A stretch of 64,000 nucleotides of DNA from Legionella_C dresdenensis. Lineage in GTDB: Bacteria; Pseudomonadota; Gammaproteobacteria; Legionellales; Legionellaceae. Positions 49,288-57,591 of the stretch are shown here, in pieces. Numbering within the stretch: position 1 is the stretch's first letter; every line of letters begins with the position of its first letter. The notes beneath the pieces are model-generated. The model had not been told where the DNA came from. It did not search any database and saw only the letters and a list, made by a program, of their open reading frames with translations. The position numbers were made by a program, and so were the translations under genes. Location of the stretch: contig NZ_JBHSAB010000014.1 in assembly GCF_042649825.1 (NCBI RefSeq), forward strand, positions 62,001-126,000, read 5' to 3'.

Positions 49288-49384
49288 CGTTCGGGCTGAG
49301 GAAGCGCTTTAGCGCTGTCTCGAAGCCTGTGGTACAGTACCAAGCCTTCGAGACAAATGCTCCGCATTTTCCTCAGGCCGAACG
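49288..49384. repeat. 97-bp inverted-repeat element
   Basis: Ends CGTTCGGGCTGAGGAA and TTCCTCAGGCCGAACG are near-perfect inverted repeats; inner arms CTCGAAGCCT/AAGCCTTCGAG and the core GGTACAGTACC continue the hairpin. Non-coding, MITE-like. No convincing target duplication seen. Upstream of cstA, downstream of the 400-aa protein. Confidence 0.75.
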
Positions 49385-49428
49385 GATATGACTTTTAATT
49401 CCCGACGCTGCACTTTCCACCATACAAT

Positions 49429-50631
49429 TTATTTTTTACCCATCCCGGGATGAAAATGGCCTGTTTCTGTAAGGCGTTTTTTTCGTTCCTCAAGCGTAGG
49501 GCTTGTTGTGCTGTCAAAAAATTTAGGTCTTGGGCTCTCTGCTTCTTTGCCGGTTTTTTTTGCTGACGCAGCAGTTCGTTGTCGTGGAGACAAAGTGACA
49601 GATTCCTTACTGGAGCTGGCAATAATCTTGCCTTCTGTTCCTTCTGATTTCGGTTTTAATTCATCCTTGGAACCAGACTGTACTATTTTACCACGAAGAT
49701 TACTCAGGCTTCTGACTCGCTTCATGATACCTTCTTTGGGCGAACTGGGGCTTTGGGAGCCTTCTGCATGATCGGCAGGAATAAACTTTGGCGTTATGTT
49801 TACCGGAGCCTGCCTAAATTGCGTTTGAAGCAGCTCTCTTGCGTTCCGTTGCGCATCGCTTAAGGCAATAAATGCCGTTGTCGTCTCAGGCATTTTCCTG
49901 GCCATTGTGTCATCGATACTGTTTATTTTATTTAGTAATTCACTCGTTTTAGCCAGGTTTTCAGGCGTTGGCTTTTCTCGTTCGAGTTTTGCTCTCTCAG
50001 CCTCATGTTCGTCCCTCAGCGAATTCATAGTCTCAATCATCCGGATATGGGTACGATCTAAAGCCTTTACAGCATTTGCATAATTCGCCGCGGCTGTAAG
50101 GATCTTGCTGACAGATTCAATTGCATCAATAAGCTCACCATTATTATTGAGTTTTTTCAACTCTTTTCCCTGGAGATCAAATTGCATAAACATTTGTACA
50201 TAGACAATATGTATAGCCTGAAAACGGTTAAATTTCACTTCAGACCAATGCAGTGTTTCAGATATTTGCACAGAGAGTTTATTAGCCTCTTCATATTGAT
50301 TTGAGGCAATGGCCGCCGCTTTACGTACCTGCAGATAAACATCGGAGGCAACATACCTAAGCAGTTTTCCGGCTAACTTATCTTCAGAGTCATCAGGAGC
50401 AAATGTTACACCGGGGATGTTGAAAACAGCTTCTTCTATCTCATCGCCAATTAATGAATAAATTTTTTGATAGGGGTCTATATAACGCTCCCATTGTTGC
50501 GCTTGATCGAGCTTGTTTTTAGCTTTTAATTCACTGATTATTTTTACACTTTCCCGGTAAAATTCGACAAACGTTTTTAGTACTGTAATTTCTTTTTTTT
50601 GGATTTCATTGTAAAGCTTGTGGATTGTCAT
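49429..50631 (-). CDS. helical protein with basic Ser/Thr-rich tail, candidate effector
   Basis: 400 aa, unknown family. Residues 1-245 look like a helical bundle or coiled coil (EITVLKTFVEFYRESVKIIS; SLRDEHEAERAKLEREKPTP). Residues about 280-400 are disordered, basic and rich in Ser, Thr and Ser-Pro/Thr-Pro (KRVRSLSNLRGK, SSSKESVTLSPRQR, STTSPTLEERKKR), the kind of tail that eukaryotic kinases or 14-3-3 proteins could bind. No signal peptide. The ATG at 50631 has only a weak ribosome site. Its promoter has the PmrA-like box at 50665-50696, which supports an effector role. Confidence 0.7.
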   Translation of the reverse strand: MTIHKLYNEIQKKEITVLKTFVEFYRESVKIISELKAKNKLDQAQQWERYIDPYQKIYSLIGDEIEEAVFNIPGVTFAPDDSEDKLAGKLLRYVASDVYLQVRKAAAIASNQYEEANKLSVQISETLHWSEVKFNRFQAIHIVYVQMFMQFDLQGKELKKLNNNGELIDAIESVSKILTAAANYANAVKALDRTHIRMIETMNSLRDEHEAERAKLEREKPTPENLAKTSELLNKINSIDDTMARKMPETTTAFIALSDAQRNARELLQTQFRQAPVNITPKFIPADHAEGSQSPSSPKEGIMKRVRSLSNLRGKIVQSGSKDELKPKSEGTEGKIIASSSKESVTLSPRQRTAASAKKTGKEAESPRPKFFDSTTSPTLEERKKRLTETGHFHPGMGKK

Positions 50632-50664
50632 AAAGCAACTATAGAAAATTTTGGAGTTACTAAT

Positions 50665-50696
50665 ATTTTAGGGGAGAATTCTTAAGAAAAGATTAA
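50665..50696 (-). promoter_or_regulatory. PmrA-box-like promoter of the 400-aa protein gene
   Basis: Read on the minus strand: CTTAATCTT, 2 bp, CTTAAGAAT (TTAA at 50693-50696 and 50682-50685, 7 bp apart), then 11 bp after the second TTAA the -10 TAAAAT (50665-50670). Same geometry as the boxes at 4958, 12213 and 30719. Leader of about 22 nt. Confidence 0.7.
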
Positions 50697-50743
50697 GAGA
50701 TTGGTTTAATACAGGTCTGCTTTCTTTGTACCGGACAATTTTT

Positions 50744-50763
50744 GTTGGGTCGTTTGACCCAAC
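50744..50763. repeat. dispersed palindrome family A
   Basis: GTTGGGTC-GTTT-GACCCAAC. Confidence 0.75.
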
Positions 50764-50815
50764 AAGCTTTTTAATCAAGCGCCCAGGCCTGAGAAAGTGA
50801 TTGAAGATTAGTAAT

Positions 50816-50836
50816 GTTGGGTCAAAACGACCCAAT
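50816..50836. repeat. dispersed palindrome family A
   Basis: GTTGGGTC-AAAAC-GACCCAAT. Followed within 20 bp by a family B copy, so two families sit side by side after pycA. Confidence 0.75.
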
Positions 50837-50854
50837 CTACACGCAATACAAAAA

Positions 50855-50873
50855 ATTGGGTTTACAGCCCAAC
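50855..50873. repeat. dispersed palindrome family B
   Basis: ATTGGGTTTACAGCCCAAC, ending 5 bp from the pycA stop. Confidence 0.65.
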
Positions 50874-50878
50874 GTTGT

Positions 50879-52309
50879 TTAAATAGTTTCAGTCCATTCT
50901 TTTGTCAGTGCTAATGCGGCGGCGATTACAGCTGCTTTATGTTGCGGCAGTGATTTATTGGAGTAACGCAGCCACTCCGGGTGTTTTTCAATCAATGACG
51001 TGTTAAATTCACCGGCCTGAAAAGCCTCCGATTTCAGCATCTCAAGATAGTAAGGAATGGTGGTTTTTATGCCGAACACCCGCATTTCCTCCAGCACTCG
51101 TCGGGCTCGAGGTAATACTGATGGCCAATCGAGATTCCATACCGTTACTTTGGCGCAGAGCGAATCATAGTCAGGCGGAATGGTATAGCCAGTATAAATT
51201 GCGCTGTCTGTTCTGACTCCGGGGCCTCCGGGTGCGTAATAGCGGGTGATGCGGCCAAAACTTGGTAAAAAATCATTCTGCGGATCTTCGGCATTAATGC
51301 GAAACTCAACCGCAACCCCACGCTGAGTGATATCTTTCTGTTTTAATGTCAATTTTTCACCGGCAGCAATACGGATCTGCTGCTGTACAATATCAATGCC
51401 GGTAATTTCCTCGGTTACCGGATGCTCTACCTGGAGCCGGGTATTCATTTCCAGGAAATAAGGCTGGTTATATTCATCAACAATAAACTCGACTGTTCCT
51501 GCATTGGTATAACCCACTGTCTGTGCTGCCTTTATAGCGTACTGATACAGCCTCTCACGCACCGATTGATCGAGATGAACTGCCGGGGCAATTTCCACCA
51601 GCTTCTGATGGCGTCTTTGTATCGAGCAGTCACGCTCGAACAAATGAAGAATATTGCCATAGTTGTCAGCCATGATCTGCACTTCGATATGGCGCGGGTT
51701 AACTATCATTTTTTCAATAAATAATTCACTGTTGCCAAATGATTTTTCTGCCTCTGACCTGACCCGGGCGAATTGTTGGCGGACTTGTGCGCTGTTATGG
51801 CAAATCCGGATACCGCGCCCGCCGCCGCCAAAAGTTGCCTTCAGCATCACAGGGTAGCCAATTTTTTCTGCACAGCTTATTGCTGCATCAATGCTTGCGA
51901 TACTGCTAGCACTGCCTGGAATAACCGGGATACCGGCTTTTTGCATTGCCGTTCTGGCCGCAATCTTGGAGCCCATGGTCGCAATTACAGCAGCTGAAGG
52001 GCCAATAAAAACGATACCAGCCTGCTCACATGCTGCGGCAAAGTCAGGATTTTCCGAAAGAAAACCATAACCAGGATGTATGGCTTCACAGCGGGCAGCC
52101 CTGGCGCATTCGATGATTCTATGGACGTTCAGGTACGCTTCAAGCGGTTTTTTGCTCAGGCAATGCGAGTGGGAAGCACGTTTGACATGTAAAGCGTAGC
52201 GATCTGCCTCGCTATGGATAGTGACTGCGGCAATACCCATTTCCTTGCAGGCCCGCACGATACGCAGTGAAATTTCACCGCGGTTGGCTATCAGTATTTT
52301 TTTAAACAT
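50879..52309 (-). CDS. pycA: biotin carboxylase subunit, PycA type (pyruvate carboxylase subunit A)
   Basis: 476 aa ATP-grasp biotin carboxylase. N-terminal FKKILIANRGEISLRIVRAC, ATP loop KATFGGGGRGIRICHNS, HLFERDCSIQRRHQKLVEIA, FLEMNTRLQVEHPVTEEITG. The C-terminal part (SFGRITRYYAPGGPGVRTDS; FNTSLIEKHPEWLRYS) matches PycA of two-subunit pyruvate carboxylases better than AccC. It would charge biotin on a PycB partner to make oxaloacetate from pyruvate. No PycB or biotin carrier is adjacent. The start is the ATG at 52309 with AAGGTAGTT upstream. Confidence 0.85.
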   Translation of the reverse strand: MFKKILIANRGEISLRIVRACKEMGIAAVTIHSEADRYALHVKRASHSHCLSKKPLEAYLNVHRIIECARAARCEAIHPGYGFLSENPDFAAACEQAGIVFIGPSAAVIATMGSKIAARTAMQKAGIPVIPGSASSIASIDAAISCAEKIGYPVMLKATFGGGGRGIRICHNSAQVRQQFARVRSEAEKSFGNSELFIEKMIVNPRHIEVQIMADNYGNILHLFERDCSIQRRHQKLVEIAPAVHLDQSVRERLYQYAIKAAQTVGYTNAGTVEFIVDEYNQPYFLEMNTRLQVEHPVTEEITGIDIVQQQIRIAAGEKLTLKQKDITQRGVAVEFRINAEDPQNDFLPSFGRITRYYAPGGPGVRTDSAIYTGYTIPPDYDSLCAKVTVWNLDWPSVLPRARRVLEEMRVFGIKTTIPYYLEMLKSEAFQAGEFNTSLIEKHPEWLRYSNKSLPQHKAAVIAAALALTKEWTETI

Positions 52310-52372
52310 AACTACCTTGTCAGTCATTTATATTTCCAATCATATACTTAATAAAGTTAGGAATGCTATGTT

Positions 52373-54802
52373 ATGTTTGGAAAGCTTATATATGCACTAT
52401 ACTTTAGATGGGGATTAAAAATAAGCATTCGCAATATGAATATGGATATACATAACCATCGCTCTCAGCCTGATTTGCCAGCGGACAACGATGATAACAG
52501 TCTGACTCAGAAAATCTTCTCCGATAAGGTTCGGTTATTATATGACCAGATTCCAGTCGGTGTGAGCGCCCAATTGATTGTTGCGAGCTGTCTGGTATAC
52601 GGACTATGGAACGTCTCAGATAATCAAAAACTGGTAATCTGGCTCCTGATCGTCATCGGCAGCATTCTTGCCTGGCTAATGTGCTGGTATTTACACCGTA
52701 GCAAAAAATCACTGTTGACTGACCGCGGCTGGCTTATTGCAACAGCAGCAATGACTTTTTTATCTGGTCTGGAATGGGGTTATGCGACCAGTATGTTAAT
52801 GCCTGCGCAAAGCATAATCCATCAGGCTTTTGTGATTATTATTGAAATCGGCATGACTGCAGGCGCGATTCCCTTCTTTTCACCTGTTCTGACTGTCTAT
52901 GCCCTTTATCTTTTAGGTTCGTTTATTCCTCTAACCATCTGGATGTTCATTCAGGGGGATATATATACCTTACTGGGCTTCTGCGCCATTGTTTATATTC
53001 TGGTGGCTTTGGCCAGTTGTTATTATTCCAATCAGTTTTTAACCACATCACTCTCTTTAAGTTATAAAAACATCAACCTGGATCTGTTAAACCAATTGCT
53101 GGAACAGCGCGTGACTGAACGAACCGGGGCATTGGAAAAATCATTGGCGCTTACCAAGTCGACACTCGAGTCAACCGCAGACGGGATTTTGGTTGTTGAT
53201 TTGGAAAATCGGCTGGAATATTACAATCAGCAATTTATCAAAATGTGGAATTTACCACCTGGAACGAGTGTGCCGCCCAAATTGGAGCAGTTTAAAGAAG
53301 AAATCAGGAAACAGGTCACAGATGCGCCTAACTTTCTGGCTAAAATGACTGAGTTACAACAAAATCTCGCTAAAACCGGTCTGGGCGAAATCAGTCTGAA
53401 AAACAATAATCAATTTTTTGAGTGGTATTCCAAAGCGCATAAAATTGGTGATCGTATTGCTGGCAGAGTCTGGAGCTTTCGGGATATTACCCTGCGTAAG
53501 GGAATGGAACAGCAATTGTCCTATCAGGCAACACATGATGAATTAACCGGTTTACCTAACCGGATGATGCTCTATGAGCAAATTAATAATCATATTATTA
53601 CTGCTCAGAGAACCCGGAAAAAACTGGTCTTGTTTTTCCTGGACATAGACAACTTTAAATTAATTAATGACAGTCTGGGTCATGAAGCCGGCGATATTCT
53701 TCTTCAGAAAACCGCCTCGCGCCTGCAAGATTGCGTATACAGCCGAGAGAACCTTGCCCGCTTTGGCGGTGATGAATTTGCCATGCTGTTTCTGGTTGAA
53801 AGCAGCCTGAATCAGGAGCATTTGGCCCAGCATGTTCTGGATACTATAAGGCAGCCTATGCAGGTCGTTAATCGGGATATCGTTGTCAGTACCAGCATAG
53901 GCATCTGCTTTTATCCAGATGATGGCCATGATCCGGCTACCTTATTAAAAAATGCCGATATGGCCATGTATCAGGCAAAAAAAATGGGGCGGAATAATTA
54001 TAAGTTTTATGACGGCAACATCAGTAAAAAGATGGAAAAAAGCCTTGAGACGCAAATTGAAATCCGTAACGCGTTTACCAATCAGGAATTTTTTATCAAA
54101 TATCAACCCATTATCAGTCTTGAAACAGGAAATATTATCGGTGCAGAGGCGTTATTGCGCTGGCAGCATCCGACAAAGGGGCTTATTCTGCCATTGAATT
54201 TTATTCCAACTGCTGAAGAGTCTGGTTTGATTAATTCGATCGGAGAATGGGTGTTTAATGAAGTCTGTAAACAAAATAAAATCTGGCAAAACACGGGGCT
54301 GCCAGCCATTAAAACGGCGATTAATGTATCCGGGATTCAATTTCAGCAGGAGCATTTTATTGAGTTTGTACAAAATTGCCTTTCTGAAAACAGGTTAAAT
54401 GCTAATGCCATTGAGCTTGAACTGACGGAAAGCACGATTATGACTGATAAAAAGCAAAACCTGCAGACATTAAAACAACTTCACGAACTAGGCATCAATT
54501 TATCCATTGACGATTTTGGTACCGGATATTCAAGCCTGCATTATTTAAAAGAATTTCCAGTCAGTAAATTGAAAATTGCACAGCCGTTTCTGGTTGGTTG
54601 TCCTGATAACCTTAAAAATGCGTCACTGGTTGAAGCAATTATTGCTATGGGGCATAGCCTGAAACTTAAGGTTGCCGCTACCGGCATTGAAAATGACAGA
54701 CAGCTTGAGTTTCTACGGGCACAGGGTTGTGATGATGGCCAGGGGTTTTATTTTGGCGAAGCAGTAAGTGCGGAACAGTTTGAGGGATTGTTGAGGGGTT
54801 AG
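52373..54802 (+). CDS. membrane GGDEF-EAL protein with PAS domain
   Basis: 809 aa. N-terminal membrane domain with about six helices (about 60-225), a short coiled coil, a PAS domain (STLESTADGILVVDLENRLE), then GGDEF with intact LARFGGDEFAML and DIDNFKLINDSLGHEAGD, and an EAL domain with EALLRWQHP, NVSGIQF, LELTEST and DDFGTGYSSLHYL. No RxxD I-site before GGDEF. In EAL the usual KID reads KIA and AEGVE reads ATGIE, so phosphodiesterase activity may be weak. Makes and/or degrades c-di-GMP. AGGA lies 10 bp before the ATG. Confidence 0.93.
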   Translation: MFGKLIYALYFRWGLKISIRNMNMDIHNHRSQPDLPADNDDNSLTQKIFSDKVRLLYDQIPVGVSAQLIVASCLVYGLWNVSDNQKLVIWLLIVIGSILAWLMCWYLHRSKKSLLTDRGWLIATAAMTFLSGLEWGYATSMLMPAQSIIHQAFVIIIEIGMTAGAIPFFSPVLTVYALYLLGSFIPLTIWMFIQGDIYTLLGFCAIVYILVALASCYYSNQFLTTSLSLSYKNINLDLLNQLLEQRVTERTGALEKSLALTKSTLESTADGILVVDLENRLEYYNQQFIKMWNLPPGTSVPPKLEQFKEEIRKQVTDAPNFLAKMTELQQNLAKTGLGEISLKNNNQFFEWYSKAHKIGDRIAGRVWSFRDITLRKGMEQQLSYQATHDELTGLPNRMMLYEQINNHIITAQRTRKKLVLFFLDIDNFKLINDSLGHEAGDILLQKTASRLQDCVYSRENLARFGGDEFAMLFLVESSLNQEHLAQHVLDTIRQPMQVVNRDIVVSTSIGICFYPDDGHDPATLLKNADMAMYQAKKMGRNNYKFYDGNISKKMEKSLETQIEIRNAFTNQEFFIKYQPIISLETGNIIGAEALLRWQHPTKGLILPLNFIPTAEESGLINSIGEWVFNEVCKQNKIWQNTGLPAIKTAINVSGIQFQQEHFIEFVQNCLSENRLNANAIELELTESTIMTDKKQNLQTLKQLHELGINLSIDDFGTGYSSLHYLKEFPVSKLKIAQPFLVGCPDNLKNASLVEAIIAMGHSLKLKVAATGIENDRQLEFLRAQGCDDGQGFYFGEAVSAEQFEGLLRG

Positions 54803-54829
54803 GCCATGAAAGTTGTTGGGTTTTACCCT

Positions 54830-55351
54830 TCACTTTGCCTTATCATATGCCTCTTTCGCCAAAGTCAGCCGTTTTTCAATATCGCCTAATTCCCGTTGCA
54901 GATTCAAATGCAATTCCGTGCTTTTTTCACTGCCAGGTTCTTGTAACCTGCGCAGCATCGCATCGCGTTGTGAACTCAAGGTTTTAATCGCCTGTTCAAG
55001 TAATTCAAATTGCTGCTTTCGGGTTGCCAGTTGCTCAAGAATAAAACCCGGAGGGCTATGCTGCGCAGGATTATGCTGATTATAGCGGGCACAAATTGTC
55101 ACCAGGACATTAATTTTCTGATTAATCCGAGCTGCGAGAAAAGAAGCGGCCTGGCGATTGCCATGATCAGCCAATACCGCAATTTCAGCCTTAATTTCAT
55201 CAATATAAGCAAAAACAGGCGCATCAATCGGCTGCCTGAAAAGCCCTCTTGGCAGAGTTTCCGGTTCAAAAGCAGTACCGAGCTTGGCAAGTTGCCATTC
55301 CAGTTCAGGTAATCGGGCAAGCAGTGTATTGATCAGGGCATTAATTCTCAT
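54830..55351 (-). CDS. priC: primosomal replication protein N'' (PriC-like)
   Basis: 173 aa helical protein. RGLFRQPIDAPVFAYIDEIK followed by helices and ATRKQQFELLEQAIKTLSSQ, RDAMLRRLQEPGS, then ELGDIEKRLTLAKEAY fit the PriC pattern. PriC helps reload DnaB at stalled forks. It follows a hypothetical gene by 7 bp. Divergent enough from E. coli PriC that a profile search is needed. Confidence 0.7.
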   Translation of the reverse strand: MRINALINTLLARLPELEWQLAKLGTAFEPETLPRGLFRQPIDAPVFAYIDEIKAEIAVLADHGNRQAASFLAARINQKINVLVTICARYNQHNPAQHSPPGFILEQLATRKQQFELLEQAIKTLSSQRDAMLRRLQEPGSEKSTELHLNLQRELGDIEKRLTLAKEAYDKAK

Positions 55352-55358
55352 TGGTAAA

Positions 55359-55790
55359 CTATCTGGCGGTCGCTTTGAGAGCGGGCTCCGGTTCCGCTGT
55401 TTGCCTTACAAGTTCCAACATAGGCAGCAACATCGTGCAAAAAAAAGAGTTCTCGATATTTTTATGTTTGTCCTGTAACCAAAGCATAGTCAGCACATCC
55501 TGATTCTTGTTAAAAAAACCCTCTGGTTCCTTAGGTAAATTTTGGTATAACTTTTCCCTGGCTTGATCAGTTAACAGGCTCAGCACATACTTATAAAAGC
55601 GTTTTGTGTTGGATAAAGTCAATCCTGAATTCCACAAGCCAAAAAAAATACACTTCAAATCTGCAGGCAGTTGAAAATTTTCAACACATATATAATTAGC
55701 CGCTACAGGCTCTGTTTCGACAAAACCGAGCACGGCACGAGGATCATTACCAATTTCCTGCAGCTTTTTTTTAATATCATCTACTGTCAC
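55359..55790 (-). CDS. hypothetical protein upstream of priC
   Basis: 143 aa from GTG at 55790 (AGAGAACG upstream); a TTG at 55820 gives 153 aa. Family not recognised. A mixed globular protein with PADLKCIFFGLWNSGLTLSN and FCTMLLPMLELVRQ. No signal peptide. Likely cotranscribed with priC (7-bp gap). Confidence 0.6.
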   Translation of the reverse strand: MTVDDIKKKLQEIGNDPRAVLGFVETEPVAANYICVENFQLPADLKCIFFGLWNSGLTLSNTKRFYKYVLSLLTDQAREKLYQNLPKEPEGFFNKNQDVLTMLWLQDKHKNIENSFFCTMLLPMLELVRQTAEPEPALKATAR

Positions 55791-55841
55791 AAACGTTCTC
55801 TGGTTTCGCGAAAAATTCAAGCAGTAGTGTACTTCATCTGA

Positions 55842-57263
55842 TTAAATCAGATCAATTTCAAACTTTTTTATGGTGAGTCTCCGCTCACTCAGCCAGGAAA
55901 AAATAAAGGGTGGGGAGCACATCAACAGCAGGCCAATAATCAACGTCAGTTCATAACGGGCAACATTGCCGACATTAATGCCGTCCGGAGGCATGAAACT
56001 GACCGTCAGGGTAATCAGGGTTCCGATAATGCCTATGCCGCCGACGAAAAGCATACCGGCAAGTCCGCCTGGTATTTTAAATGCGCGGCTATGTTCGGGC
56101 GCACTGATTCGCAACTTGATAGCCGCAAGAAACATAATTAAATACATCAGCATATAAAGCTGGGCAGCCAAGGCAGTAAGCAGCCAGTAAGAGCCGTTAA
56201 CGCTTGGCATGAACAAAAATAAGGTTGACAGGACAGTCACGATTACCGCCTGAGTTAACAACATTACTACCGGTGCGCCATGCTGATTGGTAATCTGGAA
56301 CAAGGGCGGCAGATTTCCTTCCTCGGCGGCAACCAATAATCCTTTGGTCGGGGCGATAATCCAGTTACTGACGCTCCCCAGGCCGCCCATTACCAGCATG
56401 ATGGCAACAATGGGCATCATCCAGGATAAATGATAGCGGGCAAAGAAGGCATCAAATGCCTGCATAATTCCAGCAACCAGGTTAATGTCATGCTGCGGCA
56501 GAACAACGGCTATCGCCAGTGATCCCAGAATAAGCGTTACCAGAATAATAACAACCGAGTTAATCAATGCACGCGGGAAAGCCCGTTGCGGATTGGGTAC
56601 ATCATTGGCATGAACCGTAGCAATTTCAATACCGCAAAAAGACATCATAATCGCAGTCAGCGATACCCACAGTGATTTATCCTGCCAGTGCGGCATAATA
56701 CTTGCGGTATCAAAACTGATTTGAATCGGGTTGCCGCCCGCGACCCAGGCCGCTCCCAGCCCGATAATCAGCGACATCGGCAGCAGCAGGCCGGATAATG
56801 CACAGATATTACTGAACATGGCAGAGGACTTCATTCCCCGCATATTCAAAAAAGTAGCGCTCCAGAATGAACTGACAATAACCAGCCAGAGGAATATCGG
56901 ATTATCAGCCATGGCCGGGTTAATTAAATAACCAATCGTGCCAGCAACAAAGGATAGTAGCGTTGGATACCAGATGACATTTTCAATCCACTGCAACCAA
57001 ATGGCAAGAAATCCCATTTTCTTGCCAAATGCTTCTTTAACCCAGACATAGATTCCACCCTGTTTGGGCCATCCCGAGGCAAGTTCAGCGGAAACCAGCG
57101 CAGTAGGAATTAAAAAGAACAATGCGCCTAAACAAAAGAAGGAAATCAACTGGCTGCCAAACAATGCGGTTGCAGGTAAATTGCGAATGCTATCAACAGA
57201 TCCCACTGTTATCATCGTCAGGCTGAAAATAGTCAGTGCTTGCTTGTTGCTGCTGCTTGTCAT
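55842..57263 (-). CDS. APC-family amino acid permease, GadC-like
   Basis: 473 aa, about 12 membrane helices. LTMITVGSVDSIRNLPATAL, SAELASGWPKQGGIYVWVKE, FCGIEIATVHANDVPNPQRA and PTKGLLVAAEEGNLPPLFQ follow the glutamate/GABA antiporter branch, which is abundant in Legionella and Coxiella that live on amino acids. Substrate not fixed by sequence. The start is the ATG at 57263 with AAGGAAGATC; the frame is open 18 codons further. Confidence 0.92.
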   Translation of the reverse strand: MTSSSNKQALTIFSLTMITVGSVDSIRNLPATALFGSQLISFFCLGALFFLIPTALVSAELASGWPKQGGIYVWVKEAFGKKMGFLAIWLQWIENVIWYPTLLSFVAGTIGYLINPAMADNPIFLWLVIVSSFWSATFLNMRGMKSSAMFSNICALSGLLLPMSLIIGLGAAWVAGGNPIQISFDTASIMPHWQDKSLWVSLTAIMMSFCGIEIATVHANDVPNPQRAFPRALINSVVIILVTLILGSLAIAVVLPQHDINLVAGIMQAFDAFFARYHLSWMMPIVAIMLVMGGLGSVSNWIIAPTKGLLVAAEEGNLPPLFQITNQHGAPVVMLLTQAVIVTVLSTLFLFMPSVNGSYWLLTALAAQLYMLMYLIMFLAAIKLRISAPEHSRAFKIPGGLAGMLFVGGIGIIGTLITLTVSFMPPDGINVGNVARYELTLIIGLLLMCSPPFIFSWLSERRLTIKKFEIDLI

Positions 57264-57591
57264 TGATCTTCCTTCGCTCCACTCAACGCTGTTAAAAAAT
57301 ACTTTGAAAAAAAGCATTATATCTGTTTTATCTTAAGATAAACTTAATGTTTTCTATGCCTGTATAGATTAGCCTTGTACAGGACATTTTTTTGTAATAC
57401 GTGTAGGTTGGGCTGTAAAGCCCAACAATCCCTTTACCCAAGTCCATTTCTACAAAACCATCCACTTTACGCCACTGTGTGGATTTTGTAAATGCACAAA
57501 TCAAAATAGCCCGCACCAGGCCGGTTAACTAATTGACAATTATAGTGTTCTCTCAGCACAATAGTCTGTCATCTCTTAACCCCAAATAACT
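57264..57591. other. divergent intergenic region between the permease and the Kef-type antiporter
   Basis: No gene seen. It holds a family B palindrome at 57407-57426 and, about 55 bp before the antiporter ATG, a TTGACA that could be a -35 (its -10 is poor). Confidence 0.5.
57407..57426. repeat. dispersed palindrome family B
   Basis: Perfect GTTGGGCTGTAAAGCCCAAC, identical to the copy at 18910. Confidence 0.8.

Noticed and set aside
57328..57516. 62-codon minus-strand open frame
   Set aside because: It runs through a family B palindrome in a divergent promoter region and has no family likeness.
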